Positions 32,189 through 41,291 of a DNA stretch of 64,000 bases are shown piece after piece. The first letter of the stretch is position 1; the number at the start of each line of letters is the position of its first letter. The notes under the pieces are model-generated. The model was not told the DNA's origin, did no database searches, and was given only the letters and a program-made list of their open reading frames with translations. The stretch is from Rhizobium sp. L43 (lineage in GTDB: Bacteria > Pseudomonadota > Alphaproteobacteria > Rhizobiales > Rhizobiaceae): NCBI RefSeq assembly GCF_002531725.1, contig NZ_NWSQ01000002.1, forward strand, positions 248,001-312,000, written 5' to 3'. A program made the translations under genes and the position numbers.

Positions 32189-33712
32189 ATGATGAACAAG
32201 CTTTCGTTTGCACCTTTCGTCCGGCGGCTTTCCCTCGGCGCCGCGCTTTCGGCCGGCCTGGTGATGACGGCGATGACACCGGCGGAAGCAGCGAAGACCA
32301 CCCTCAATCTCGGCATGAGCGTCGAGCCGACCGGCCTCGATCCGACGATCGCAGCACCGGTCGCGATCGGCCAGGTGACCTGGCAGAATGTGTTCGAGGG
32401 GCTGGTGACGATCGACCAGGCCGGCAAGATCCAGCCGCAGCTGGCAAAAAGCTGGGAGATTTCGCCCGATGGCTTAACCTATACGTTCAAGCTGCAGACC
32501 GGTGTCAAATTCCATGACGGCGAGGCCTTCGATGCCGCGAGCGCCAAGTTTTCGCTCGACCGCGCCCGCGGCGCGGCTTCGGTCAATCCGCAGAAGCGGT
32601 TCTTCGCCTCGATCGCCTCGATCGATACACCCGATGCCGAAACGCTCGTGCTGCATCTCTCGGCGCCGACCGGCAGCCTGATCTACTGGCTCGGCTGGCC
32701 GGCCTCGGTGATGATCGCCCCGAAGTCGGCCGCCGACGACAAGACGACGCCAGTGGGCACCGGCCCCTTCAAATTCGCCGGCTGGGCGAAAGGCGACAAG
32801 GTCGAACTCGCCAGGAATGCCGATTACTGGAACAAGGATGCGGCTGCCAAGCTCGACAAGGTGACCTTCCGCTTCATCGCCGATCCGCAGGCGCAGGCGG
32901 CGGCACTCAAATCCGGCGACCTCGATGCCTTTCCGGAATTTGCCGCACCCGAGTTGATGAGTTCCTTCGACGGCGATGCGAGGCTCGTCACCCGGATCGG
33001 CAATACCGAGCTCAAGGTCGTTGCCGGCATGAACAATGCCAAGAAGCCGTTCGACGACAAACGCGTGCGCCAGGCGCTGATGATGGCGATCGACCGCAAG
33101 ACGGTGATTGACGGCGCATGGTCCGGTCTCGGCACACCGATCGGCAGCCACTATACGCCGAACGATCCGGGTTATCAGGACATGACAGGCGTGCTGCCCT
33201 ATGACGTCGAAAAGGCGAAGGCGCTGCTTACCGAGGCCGGCTATCCGAACGGCTTCACCTTCACGATCAAATCGCCGCAAATGGCCTATGCGCCGCGCAG
33301 CGCTGAGGTGATGCAGGCGATGTTTGCCGAGATCGGCGTGACGATGAATATCGAGCCGACGGAATTTCCGGCGAAATGGGTCCAGGACATCATGAAGGAC
33401 CGCAACTTCGACATGACGATCGTCGCCCATGCCGAACCGCTCGACATCGACATCTATGCCCGCGATCCCTATTATTTCAATTATAAGAACCCCGCTTTCA
33501 ACGCGCTGATGAAGAAGGTCCAAGAGACGACCGATCCCACCGCGCAGAATGCGATCTACGGCGAAGCGCAGAAGATCCTCGCCGAGGACGTGCCGGCGCT
33601 CTACCTCTTCGTCATGCCGAAACTCGGCGTCTGGGACAGGAAGCTGAAGGGCCTGTGGGAGAACGAGCCGATCCCATCGAATGTGCTGTCGGGAGTCTCC
33701 TGGGAAGAGTGA
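32189..33712 (+). CDS. Peptide/nickel-type ABC transporter substrate-binding protein
   Basis: A 507-residue periplasmic binding protein of the SBP_bac_5 (cluster C) family. Residues 1-35 form the signal peptide (LSLGAALSAGLVMTAMTPAEA). Family motifs are LNLGMSVEPTGLDPT, the LAKSWEISPDGLTYTFKL stretch, VKFHDGEAFDA and GTGPFKF. ATG 32189 follows CAGGGAA; a second ATG is next to it. It captures an oligopeptide or similar amide for the two permeases downstream, from which it is separated by a 393-base gap containing a palindromic repeat. Confidence 0.93.
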   Translation: MMNKLSFAPFVRRLSLGAALSAGLVMTAMTPAEAAKTTLNLGMSVEPTGLDPTIAAPVAIGQVTWQNVFEGLVTIDQAGKIQPQLAKSWEISPDGLTYTFKLQTGVKFHDGEAFDAASAKFSLDRARGAASVNPQKRFFASIASIDTPDAETLVLHLSAPTGSLIYWLGWPASVMIAPKSAADDKTTPVGTGPFKFAGWAKGDKVELARNADYWNKDAAAKLDKVTFRFIADPQAQAAALKSGDLDAFPEFAAPELMSSFDGDARLVTRIGNTELKVVAGMNNAKKPFDDKRVRQALMMAIDRKTVIDGAWSGLGTPIGSHYTPNDPGYQDMTGVLPYDVEKAKALLTEAGYPNGFTFTIKSPQMAYAPRSAEVMQAMFAEIGVTMNIEPTEFPAKWVQDIMKDRNFDMTIVAHAEPLDIDIYARDPYYFNYKNPAFNALMKKVQETTDPTAQNAIYGEAQKILAEDVPALYLFVMPKLGVWDRKLKGLWENEPIPSNVLSGVSWEE

Positions 33713-34105
33713 GCGGTAGGCCGGGGCGGGATGTGATGAGGTGATGGCCTTGGAGAGATCCGACATGTATTTGGCCGATATGGCACGCAGCCCTCTCCCT
33801 CCCTCACCAGGTCAGCTCAGTCCGGGCCGACATTATTTGGTTTTGTTGGCGTATGGCATTCCTGACGCAAGCGCCTGCGCCATGAATGGTTCCTCGCGCC
33901 ACCCCCACACTCCGTCATGCTCGGCCTTGAGCCGAGCATCCACACCGCATCCAGCAACAGCAGTGGCATGGATCCCAGGCTCAAGGCCTGGGATGACGGA
34001 GAGTGGGGTTGGCGTTCTCGCCAAACTCGCCGCCGGCGCGTCGGGTGCTCCGCGTGAGGGCAAAGAGGGTGTGCCGCGTTCGGTTGCCGCGGTGCTCGAC
34101 CCGAT
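33713..34105. other. Gap within the ABC operon, partly filled by a repeat
   Basis: No gene is supported in this 393-base gap. About a quarter of it is the long palindromic repeat at 33908-34005; the rest is GC-rich non-coding sequence. A gap after a binding-protein gene often holds an attenuating hairpin; the repeat may serve that purpose. Confidence 0.55.
33908..34005. repeat. Long imperfect palindromic intergenic repeat
   Basis: The element begins CACTCCGTCATGCTCGGCC and ends GGATGACGGAGAGTG, near reverse complements. Each half carries its own hairpin: GCTCGGC/GCCGAGC on the left and CCCAGGC/GCCTGGG on the right. This architecture matches the mobile palindromic elements common in alphaproteobacterial intergenic DNA, a statement from general knowledge. 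Confidence 0.8.
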
Positions 34106-35053
34106 ATGATCACCCTCCTCACCCGCCGCTTCGCCGGTCTCATCGTCACGCTTCTCATTGTCTCGCTGCTGATCTTCGCCGTCATGGATCTTCTGCCCGG
34201 CGACCCGGCCTCGATCATGCTCGGCACCTCGGCGACGCCGGAAACGCTGGCGGCGCTGCGCCACGATCTCGGGCTCGACCAACCGCTGCTGCTGCGTTAC
34301 GGGCACTGGCTGACCGGCGTGTTCTCCGGCGATCTCGGCAATTCTCTGACCTACGGCGTCCCGGTGGCCGGTTTGATCGTCGAGCGGCTGGCGGTGACGC
34401 TGCCGCTGGCGCTGATGGCGATCGGGCTTTCGGTGGCGATTGCCTTGCCGCTCGGTGTGCTGGCCGCCTCGCGCCGCGGCGGTGTCTTCGATATCATCGC
34501 CACGCTGTTTTCGCAGATCAGCGTCGCCGTGCCCGCCTTCTGGGTGGCGCTGCTGTTGATCATCCTGTTTTCGACGATGCTCGGACTGATGCCGGCCGGC
34601 GGTTTTCCGGGCTGGAGCGCCGGTATTCTGCCGGCATTGCAGGCACTTCTTATGCCCGCCGTCGCACTGGCGATGCCGCAGGCGGGCGTGCTGACGCGGG
34701 TGGCGCGCTCAGCAGTGCTCGACACAATGCATGAGGATTTTGCCCGCACGGCCGTGGCCAAAGGGCTCTCTCGTAGTGCGGTGCTGTGGCGGCATATCGT
34801 GCCGAACGCGCTGATCCCGATCCTCACGATGATCGGGCTGCAATTCACTTTTCTTGTCGCCGGCGCGGTGCTGGTGGAAAACGTCTTCAGCCTGCCCGGC
34901 CTCGGGCGGCTTGCCGTTCAGGCGCTCGCGCAGCGCGACATCATCGTCATGCAGGATGTCGTGCTGTTCTTCGCAGGCCTGGTCATCGTGGTGAATTTTA
35001 TCGTCGACCTCTCCTATCTCGTCATCGATCCTCGGATGAGAAAGGCGGCCTGA
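34106..35053 (+). CDS. ABC transporter permease, DppB/OppB type
   Basis: A 315-residue inner-membrane permease with six predicted membrane segments. It starts with the usual LLTRRFAGLIVTLLIVSLLI segment, has the conserved FAVMDLLPGDPA and the LGLDQPLLLRYGHWL loop, and the cytoplasmic coupling (EAA) loop DFARTAVAKGLSRSAVLWRH near residue 212. It pairs with the DppC-type protein three bases downstream. ATP-binding subunits are missing from this operon. Confidence 0.94.
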   Translation: MITLLTRRFAGLIVTLLIVSLLIFAVMDLLPGDPASIMLGTSATPETLAALRHDLGLDQPLLLRYGHWLTGVFSGDLGNSLTYGVPVAGLIVERLAVTLPLALMAIGLSVAIALPLGVLAASRRGGVFDIIATLFSQISVAVPAFWVALLLIILFSTMLGLMPAGGFPGWSAGILPALQALLMPAVALAMPQAGVLTRVARSAVLDTMHEDFARTAVAKGLSRSAVLWRHIVPNALIPILTMIGLQFTFLVAGAVLVENVFSLPGLGRLAVQALAQRDIIVMQDVVLFFAGLVIVVNFIVDLSYLVIDPRMRKAA

Positions 35054-35056
35054 GCC

Positions 35057-35920
35057 ATGGCACCGATCGTTTCCACCGCCATCGCCAACCGCCGCCGGGT
35101 CTTTAGACTTAGCCGGCGAATGAACCTGATCTGCGGGGCTGTCATCATCGGTCTGCTGGTTAGCGTGGCACTGCTGTCGCTCGTCTGGACGCCGCTGCCG
35201 CCGGCGAAAATGCAGATCATCCACAAACTGCAGCCACCGCTTGCCTTCGGCCTGCTCGGCACCGACCAGTTGGGCCGCGACGTGCTGTCGATGCTGATGG
35301 CCGGGTGCTGGAATTCGCTGTCGATCGCCATCACCGCGGTTGCGATCGGCGGGACGCTGGGTTCGATATCAGGCATTTCGGCGGCGGCGATCCGCGGCCC
35401 CTTCGAAGCGCTGCTGATGCGCATCTGCGACGTCATCTTCGCGCTTCCGCCGATCCTGTCGGCCATGGTGCTCGGCGCTTTTCTCGGGCCGGGACGGTTC
35501 ACCGCAATCACCGCGATCGCCGTCTTCATGATCCCGGTCTTTGCCCGGGTGACGCTTGCGACCTCGCTGCAGGCCTGGAGCCGCGACTACGTGACGGCTG
35601 CCCGCGCGATCGGCAATACGCGCCTGACCATTTCGCTGCGCCACGTGCTGCCGAATATCGTCAGTCAGATCATCGTCCATGGCGCCATCCAGCTGGGGCT
35701 GGCGATCCTGACCGAAGCGGGTCTCAGCTTCCTCGGGCTCGGCATGGCGCCGCCGGCGCCCACCTGGGGCCGGATGCTTGCCGATGCGCAGACCTATCTG
35801 GCGCTTGCCCCCTGGCTGGCGATCCTGCCGGGCCTTGCCATCGCGCTCACCGTCTTCGGCTTCAACATGCTCGGCGACGGTTTGCGCGATCTGCTCGACC
35901 CGCGCGAGGCTAGCCGCTGA
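35057..35920 (+). CDS. ABC transporter permease, DppC/OppC type
   Basis: A 287-residue inner-membrane permease. The N-terminal membrane segment is followed by the family signature FGLLGTDQLGRDVLSMLM near residues 61-78. The coupling loop DYVTAARAIGNTRLTISLRH near residue 178 and LTEAGLSFLGLGMAPPAPTW are typical of DppC. It forms the channel with the DppB-type partner and lies 30 bases before the amidase gene. Confidence 0.94.
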   Translation: MAPIVSTAIANRRRVFRLSRRMNLICGAVIIGLLVSVALLSLVWTPLPPAKMQIIHKLQPPLAFGLLGTDQLGRDVLSMLMAGCWNSLSIAITAVAIGGTLGSISGISAAAIRGPFEALLMRICDVIFALPPILSAMVLGAFLGPGRFTAITAIAVFMIPVFARVTLATSLQAWSRDYVTAARAIGNTRLTISLRHVLPNIVSQIIVHGAIQLGLAILTEAGLSFLGLGMAPPAPTWGRMLADAQTYLALAPWLAILPGLAIALTVFGFNMLGDGLRDLLDPREASR

Positions 35921-35950
35921 TGTCCTCCCAAGACGAAAGCCCGAAAGACC

Positions 35951-37375
35951 ATGACCGAAACCAACCTCACCATCCGCGAACTCAGGCAGCACTTCGCCGA
36001 TAAAAGCCTCTCCCCTCTGGAATACTGGCTTTCCCTCGAAGACTATATCGCCGCCTGGGAGCCTTCGATTGCGGCGCTCTACCTCTATGACCCGGAAGCG
36101 GCGCGCGCGCAGGCGAAGGCTTCGACGGAGCGCTGGGCCAAGGGAAAAACACTCGGCGCCCTCGACGGCATCCCGGCGACGCTGAAGGAACTGATCGCCA
36201 CGAAGGGCCAGCCGGTACCATCAGGCACGAAGGCGATGAGCCTGATCCCGGCGGATGCCGACGCGCCGGCCGCCGCCCGGCTGCGGGAAGATGGCGCGGT
36301 GATCTTCGCCAAGACCACTTGCCCGGATTACGGCATGCTGTCCTCCGGGCTGTCGAGCTTTCATCCTCTCAGCCGCAATCCCTGGGACATCACACAGAAC
36401 CCCGGCGGATCGAGTGCCGGGGCTGCGGCAGCGGCGGCGGCCGGTTACGGGCCGCTGCATATCGGCACCGATATCGGCGGCTCGGTGCGTCTTCCCGCCG
36501 GCTGGACCGGCATCTTCGGCTTCAAGCCGAGCCATGGGCGCATTCCGGCCGACCCCTATTATATCGGGCGCTGCGTCGGGCCGATGGTACGCACGGTCGA
36601 GGATGCGGCCTTTTCGATGGCGACGCTGTCACGGCCGGACTGGCGCGACGGCACCAGCTTGCCGCCGAATGATTTCAACTGGATGGATCTCGACATCGAC
36701 ATGTCGGGCATGAGGATCGGTCTGATGCTCGATGCCGGTTGCGGGCTTGCCGTGGAGGACGAGATCAGGGTCGCGGTCGAATCGGCGGCGAAACATTTCG
36801 AGAGGGCCGGCGCAACAATCGTATCCGTCCAGCCGGTGCTGACACGCGCGATGCTGGATGGCCTCGACACTTTCTGGCGATGCCGGCTCTGGGGCGATAT
36901 CGCCGAGCTCGACGACAGCAGGCGCGATACCATCCTGCCCTATATCGGGGATTGGGCGAAGGGCGGCGCCGACATCCCAGGCGTCGATGCGGTCAGGGGC
37001 TTCAACCAGACGATCGAGATGCGCAAGAGCTGCGGACGGCTGTTCACCGAGATCGACGCCCTGCTGTCGCCGACCAATCCGATCGTCTCCTATCCGGCCG
37101 AATGGGCATCGCCGACCAACGATCCGGCTCTGCCGTTCGAGCATATCGGCTTCACGGTGCCGTGGAACATGTCGGAGCAGCCGGCCGCCTCGATCAATTG
37201 CGGCTTCTCCCGATCGGGCATGCCCATCGGCCTGCAAATCGTCGGGCCGCGCTTCGACGACATGCGGGTTCTGAGACTATCGAAAGCCTTCGAGGACTGG
37301 ACGGGCGGGGTGAGATCCTGGCCGCGGCCGGTTACGGCGCCGCGCGTCTTTTCAGACGCGCAAAGGACGCTGTAA
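35951..37375 (+). CDS. Amidase-signature hydrolase
   Basis: A 474-residue amidase. The Ser-cisSer-Lys triad is visible: K79 in PATLKEL, S154 in PGGSSAGAA and S178 in TDIGGSVR. The glycine/serine-rich core IFGFKPSHGRIP follows. It hydrolyses an amide to acid plus ammonia or amine. Being the last gene of the transporter operon, it probably works on the imported compound. There is no signal peptide, so it is cytoplasmic. Confidence 0.93.
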   Translation: MTETNLTIRELRQHFADKSLSPLEYWLSLEDYIAAWEPSIAALYLYDPEAARAQAKASTERWAKGKTLGALDGIPATLKELIATKGQPVPSGTKAMSLIPADADAPAAARLREDGAVIFAKTTCPDYGMLSSGLSSFHPLSRNPWDITQNPGGSSAGAAAAAAAGYGPLHIGTDIGGSVRLPAGWTGIFGFKPSHGRIPADPYYIGRCVGPMVRTVEDAAFSMATLSRPDWRDGTSLPPNDFNWMDLDIDMSGMRIGLMLDAGCGLAVEDEIRVAVESAAKHFERAGATIVSVQPVLTRAMLDGLDTFWRCRLWGDIAELDDSRRDTILPYIGDWAKGGADIPGVDAVRGFNQTIEMRKSCGRLFTEIDALLSPTNPIVSYPAEWASPTNDPALPFEHIGFTVPWNMSEQPAASINCGFSRSGMPIGLQIVGPRFDDMRVLRLSKAFEDWTGGVRSWPRPVTAPRVFSDAQRTL

Positions 37376-37387
37376 GGCTTTAAATTG

Positions 37388-37435
37388 CTGCATAATTTTA
37401 TCCTTAAATCGATTCCGATTTAAGGAATTATGCAG
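37388..37435. repeat. Palindromic repeat, full copy
   Basis: CTGCATAATT (37388-37397) begins the left arm and AATTATGCAG ends the right arm at 37435; the centre TTAAATCGATTCCGATTTAA is itself a near-palindrome. It sits between two convergent genes and touches the stop codon of the NlpC/P60 gene. It can fold as a terminator-like hairpin for both strands. A partial copy lies at 41941. Confidence 0.85.
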
Positions 37436-38296
37436 TCAGCTGATCATCGGGCGGCGATAGCCTGTGGGCTGCTCGTAGAGCCAACCGATGCGCTTGACGG
37501 CGGCCTCGAAATTCTCGCGCGCCACCGTCATGCTGTGGCCGTTGGCGTGCAGAATGGTTTCCGGATCTTCGAAGACGGCGACATGGCCCTTCCAGAACAC
37601 CAGGTCGCCGCGGCGGATGTCGGAGCGGTCGATCGGCTCACCGAGGCCGGCTGCCTGCATGTCGGTATCGCGGGGCGCAGCTCTGCCGGTCATCAGCATC
37701 GCCAGCTGGACGAGACCGGAGCAATCGATGCCGAGGCCGGAACGTCCGCCCCAGAGATAGGGCGTCTCCAGAAAACGGCCTGCGATGTCGACGTAATCAG
37801 CGCCATCCAGCGCGCCGATCGGCTGGACGTGCCTGGCGAAGATCGCCGTGCCGTCCTCGAGCACGACATAGCGATTGCCGCGCGCTTCCGCCTCGCCGGC
37901 GACATGGACGCGGCTTCCCATCGACAGGATGGCCTGGTGGGGCTTGCGCAGTTCCGGTTCCGGATAGAGAAAACTGCGCTGAACGGTGACGATATGGGTC
38001 GGCGCCGGCCTGCCCTCCAAGAGCGCGTCTGTAGGGACATAACCGACATAACCGTCCGAGGCGGCCTTCACCCAGCACCAGCCGTCGGCGCGATCGAAAA
38101 CCGTCACATCCTCGCCGAGAAGCAGTTCGGTATCGATGCCGCGGGCAAGCTCCGGTTCGGGGCGGAGCGCCACAACCGGAACGGCGACTCGCGCCGCCGC
38201 ACCTTCGACGAAGCGCAAAGCCTCGACCTTGCCTTCGAGCCCCGCTTCCGCGAGATCGGGCCGATAGGCATGCAGGCGGCGGTCAAGCATCGTCAT
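37436..38296 (-). CDS. NlpC/P60 family cell-wall endopeptidase
   Basis: A cytoplasmic-looking protein of about 286 residues with two N-terminal SH3-like domains (roughly residues 35-160) and a C-terminal NlpC/P60 domain. Numbered from an ATG two codons upstream (38302), the catalytic cysteine is C194 in GIDCSGLVQ, the histidine is H240 in KGHVAVFED, and H252 is the likely third residue. The family cleaves gamma-glutamyl to diaminopimelate bonds in muropeptides. ATG 38296 is chosen because AAAGGA lies six bases upstream. No signal peptide is seen, so recycling of imported muropeptides is more likely than wall cleavage. Confidence 0.9.
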   Translation of the reverse strand: MTMLDRRLHAYRPDLAEAGLEGKVEALRFVEGAAARVAVPVVALRPEPELARGIDTELLLGEDVTVFDRADGWCWVKAASDGYVGYVPTDALLEGRPAPTHIVTVQRSFLYPEPELRKPHQAILSMGSRVHVAGEAEARGNRYVVLEDGTAIFARHVQPIGALDGADYVDIAGRFLETPYLWGGRSGLGIDCSGLVQLAMLMTGRAAPRDTDMQAAGLGEPIDRSDIRRGDLVFWKGHVAVFEDPETILHANGHSMTVARENFEAAVKRIGWLYEQPTGYRRPMIS

Positions 38297-38319
38297 TGGC
38301 ATTCCTTTCAGATCGCCCT

Positions 38320-38670
38320 TCAGATCGGTAGCCGGCGGCCTTGATCGCGGACGAGATCGCCGAGTTTTTCCAGGTAAAGCGCACCGTCGACGGTGCGCTT
38401 GATAAGCACGTTGCGCCGGTCGGCCTCGTCGCGCACCCGGTCGACCAGGCCCATCTCGCCCATCGTGTCCAAGGCCCGGGTGATGACCGGCTTGGTGACT
38501 TCAAGTGTCGCGGCAAGCCCGCGCACCGTATGCGGCGGCGGCACCAGATAAATATGCAGCAGGATCGCCATCTGGCGCAACGTCAAATCGCGGTCGTCGT
38601 GGCGGACCTGATCGAGCGCCACGCCATGCCAGAGCCCCAGCGCCTGCGAGGCGGTCAGTTCGATCGGCAC
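38320..38670 (-). CDS. MarR-like winged-helix regulator
   Basis: A 116-residue DNA-binding protein. Helices in LTLRQMAILLHIYLVPPPHT and VRGLAATLEVTKPVITRALD, then the wing GLVDRVRDEADRRNVLIKRT, make a MarR-type winged helix. The start is GTG 38670, with GGAGGGGCC just upstream. It ends 23 bases before the NlpC/P60 gene, so the two probably form an operon and it may regulate that hydrolase. Confidence 0.85.
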   Translation of the reverse strand: MPIELTASQALGLWHGVALDQVRHDDRDLTLRQMAILLHIYLVPPPHTVRGLAATLEVTKPVITRALDTMGEMGLVDRVRDEADRRNVLIKRTVDGALYLEKLGDLVRDQGRRLPI

Positions 38671-38837
38671 GGCCCCTCCGGAAGATCGTTACGCTAGCGT
38701 TCCATTTTCCGGCAGTTGCCATGGACATGCAAGGGCCGCGGGGAACTGCCGTCCGGCAAGGTGAATAAAATTTTAACGATCGGCAGCGAGGCGCAGCGCG
38801 TGAACACGCAACGCCTCAACACCTTTTGCGCATGGCC

Positions 38838-40229
38838 TCAGCGCAGGCTCTCGCGGATATGATGGAAGAGCGCGCGGATCGCCTGCGCCTCGCCACCGCC
38901 CGGCGAATGCGGCCGTTCGGACTGGGCCCAGCCGTAAATGTCGAAATGCGCCCAGCTCTTCGTCTTGCTGACGAAACGCTTGAGGAAGAGGGCCGCGGTG
39001 ATCGCCCCCGCCATGCCGCCGGCCGGCGCGTTGGTGAGGTCGGCGAACTTGGTGCGGATATCCTTTTCATAGCCGGAATAAAGCGGCAGGCGCCAGATCG
39101 GATCGTCGGTTTCCAGGCTCGCTTCGGTCAGGTCATGCGCCAGATTGCCGTCATCGGTGAAGAAAGGCGGCAGATCCGGACCCAACGCCACGCGGGCTGC
39201 ACCGGTCAGCGTCGCCATGTCGATCAACAGCTCGGGTTCTTCCTCGTCGGCATAGGCCAGCGCATCGGCCAGGATCAGGCGGCCTTCGGCGTCGGTATTG
39301 TCGATCTGCACGGTCAGGCCCTTGCGGCTGCGGTAGATGTCGCCGGGGCGGAAGGCATTGGACGAGATGGCGTTTTCGACAACGGGGACGATGACGCGCA
39401 GATCGACCTTCAGCTTGGCGTCCATGATCATCAGGGCAAGCCCCATGACATTCGCCGCGCCGCCCATATCCTTCTTCATCAGCAGCATCGAGGCGGCAGG
39501 CTTGATGTCGAGGCCACCGGTATCGAAGCAGACGCCCTTGCCGACCAGCGTCACCTTGCGATGGCCCTTCTTGCCCCAGCGCAGTTCGAGAAGCCGCGGC
39601 GCATCGGCACTGGCGCGGCCGACGGTGTGGACCAGCGGAAAGTTCTGCGTGAGCAGGTCGTCGCCCGAGATAACCGACACCTCCGCCTTGTAATGTGCGG
39701 CAAGGCCACGGAAAACGGCCTCGAGCTGGTTCGGCCCCATGTCGTTCGTCGGCGTATTGATGAGGTCGCGGGCGAGAAAGACGCCGGCGAGCTGGCGCTT
39801 GATATCGGCGGCGTCGGCATCGCGGGGGATCATCAGCGTCGCCGCCGGCGATTTTTCCGATTTGTAACGGTCGAAACGGTAGCTGCCGAGCCCGAAGCCG
39901 AGGGCAAGGCGATTGGCCGTCAGCGGCGCCGTCTCGATGTGCCAGTCGCCGGCCGGCAGCGCACGGGCGAGCCTGCCGGTGATGTAAGGCTGCTCGGATG
40001 GATTGGTGCCAAGGCCGAAAAGCGCACCGCCGAGATGGCCTTCGGCCGTCGGGATCAACAGCAGCGACCCGCTTTCGGCCTTGTAGCCCGCCCTTTGCGC
40101 CCAATCGAGCGCGATCGGATCGATCGTGCCGGTCTCGATATGGGCAGGCGTGACGGCAAAGATCGGCAGCGTCGAACCGCCCTTCGTGTTGAAAGGGGTC
40201 GGTCTCTCGATGAATTGATAGGGGGCCAT
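38838..40229 (-). CDS. Leucyl aminopeptidase family protein (M17)
   Basis: A 463-residue M17 metallo-aminopeptidase. The catalytic domain has VGKGVCFDTGGLDIKPAASM with the metal-binding lysine and aspartate region, and the family signature NTDAEGRLILADAL with aspartate, glutamate and arginine. DMATLTGAARVALG follows. The N-terminal domain is divergent, as in the second PepA-like paralogue of many alphaproteobacteria. It releases N-terminal amino acids from peptides in the cytoplasm. Confidence 0.94.
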   Translation of the reverse strand: MAPYQFIERPTPFNTKGGSTLPIFAVTPAHIETGTIDPIALDWAQRAGYKAESGSLLLIPTAEGHLGGALFGLGTNPSEQPYITGRLARALPAGDWHIETAPLTANRLALGFGLGSYRFDRYKSEKSPAATLMIPRDADAADIKRQLAGVFLARDLINTPTNDMGPNQLEAVFRGLAAHYKAEVSVISGDDLLTQNFPLVHTVGRASADAPRLLELRWGKKGHRKVTLVGKGVCFDTGGLDIKPAASMLLMKKDMGGAANVMGLALMIMDAKLKVDLRVIVPVVENAISSNAFRPGDIYRSRKGLTVQIDNTDAEGRLILADALAYADEEEPELLIDMATLTGAARVALGPDLPPFFTDDGNLAHDLTEASLETDDPIWRLPLYSGYEKDIRTKFADLTNAPAGGMAGAITAALFLKRFVSKTKSWAHFDIYGWAQSERPHSPGGGEAQAIRALFHHIRESLR

Positions 40230-40373
40230 GATTGTCCTTCGGCGGTCGTAAGGAATCGTTCCTTAACGGTCTGTTAGGGTTAACAGACTATTGCTGGAGC
40301 GAAGATTGCGTCAAACCTTTCCCTGTTCCGCGTTCGAGGTCAGGCGCCGACTTTCTGAATCCAGGAACGCGCC

Positions 40374-41210
40374 ATGCCTGCCTTGCTCACCACCACATTC
40401 ACCCATCGTATCCTGCAGAGTGCCGCGGCATCGCTGATCGTGCTCGCACTTGCCGGTTGCTCGACGACCAAGGACCGGATGACGACAGGCTCGGTGCCGA
40501 AGCTCACCAAGCCGGTTGAAGAGATGGACGCGACCGAGCTGCGCGCGGCGACGGACCGGCTCGGCCAGGCCTATGAAAAGAACCCGCGCGATCCCGTCAA
40601 CGGCGTCAACTATGCCAATCTGCTGCGCATGAACGGGCGCGACGCGCAGGCGCTCGCCGTCATGCAGCAGGTGGCGATCTCCAACCCCAGCGACCGCAAC
40701 GTGCTGGCCGCCTACGGCAAGGCGCAGGCGGCGGCCGGCCAATTCCAGCAGGCGCTCGACACGATCGGCCGCGCCCAGACACCGGACCGTCCGGACTGGA
40801 AGCTGATCTCGGCCCAGGGTGCGATCCTCGACCAAATGGGCAAGGCAAGCGATGCCAGGCAGCGCTACCGCGACGCGCTCGACATCCAGCCGAACGAGCC
40901 CTCCATCCTTTCCAACCTCGGCATGTCCTATGTGCTGACCGGCGATCTGCGCACGGCCGAAACCTATCTGCGTTCCGCCGCCGGCCAACCCACCGCCGAC
41001 AGCCGGGTCAGGCAGAATCTTGCCCTCGTCGTCGGTCTGCAGGGACGCTTTCCGGAGGCCGAGCAGATCGCGCGGCGCGAATTGTCGCCACAGCAGGCCG
41101 ACGCCAATGTCGCCTATCTCAGAAGCATGCTCTCGCAGCAGAATTCCTGGCAGAAACTCGCCGCCAAGGACAAGACGCCGGGAGCGACGGACGGCAGCAA
41201 TACCAACTGA
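40374..41210 (+). CDS. tadD: TadD-like TPR lipoprotein
   Basis: A 278-residue tetratricopeptide protein. A lipoprotein-type leader ends in LALAGCSTT, with the lipid-bearing cysteine near residue 27. TPR units cover residues about 55-240 (AYEKNPRDPVNGVNYANLLR, ILDQMGKASDARQRYRDALD, AETYLRSAAG). This is the layout of TadD, a pilotin-like lipoprotein of the Flp/Tad secretion machine. The rest of the Tad locus starts about 0.8 kb downstream, separated by the LysE gene on the other strand. Confidence 0.82.
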   Translation: MPALLTTTFTHRILQSAAASLIVLALAGCSTTKDRMTTGSVPKLTKPVEEMDATELRAATDRLGQAYEKNPRDPVNGVNYANLLRMNGRDAQALAVMQQVAISNPSDRNVLAAYGKAQAAAGQFQQALDTIGRAQTPDRPDWKLISAQGAILDQMGKASDARQRYRDALDIQPNEPSILSNLGMSYVLTGDLRTAETYLRSAAGQPTADSRVRQNLALVVGLQGRFPEAEQIARRELSPQQADANVAYLRSMLSQQNSWQKLAAKDKTPGATDGSNTN

Positions 41211-41255
41211 CCGAATGATCCGGATTGTGTCGTCAACAGTCCGCCTTCTTACCGG

Positions 41256-41291
41256 GCACTCACTTAACGAGCACTCACTAACGAGCGCTCA
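41256..41291. repeat. Short tandem repeat between convergent genes
   Basis: GCACTCACTTAACGA (41256-41270) is followed directly by GCACTCACTAACGA (41271-41284) and a partial third unit GCGCTCA. The second and third units overlap the end of the LysE gene, so its last codons come from the repeat. Confidence 0.6.

Noticed and set aside
33908..34005. CRISPR or insertion sequence remnant
   Set aside because: There is no regular spacer pattern, transposase or target duplication; the structure is a double-hairpin palindromic repeat.
38826..40277. Plus-strand open frame of 483 codons opposite the leucyl aminopeptidase gene
   Set aside because: Shadow of an M17 enzyme with full signature on the other strand.
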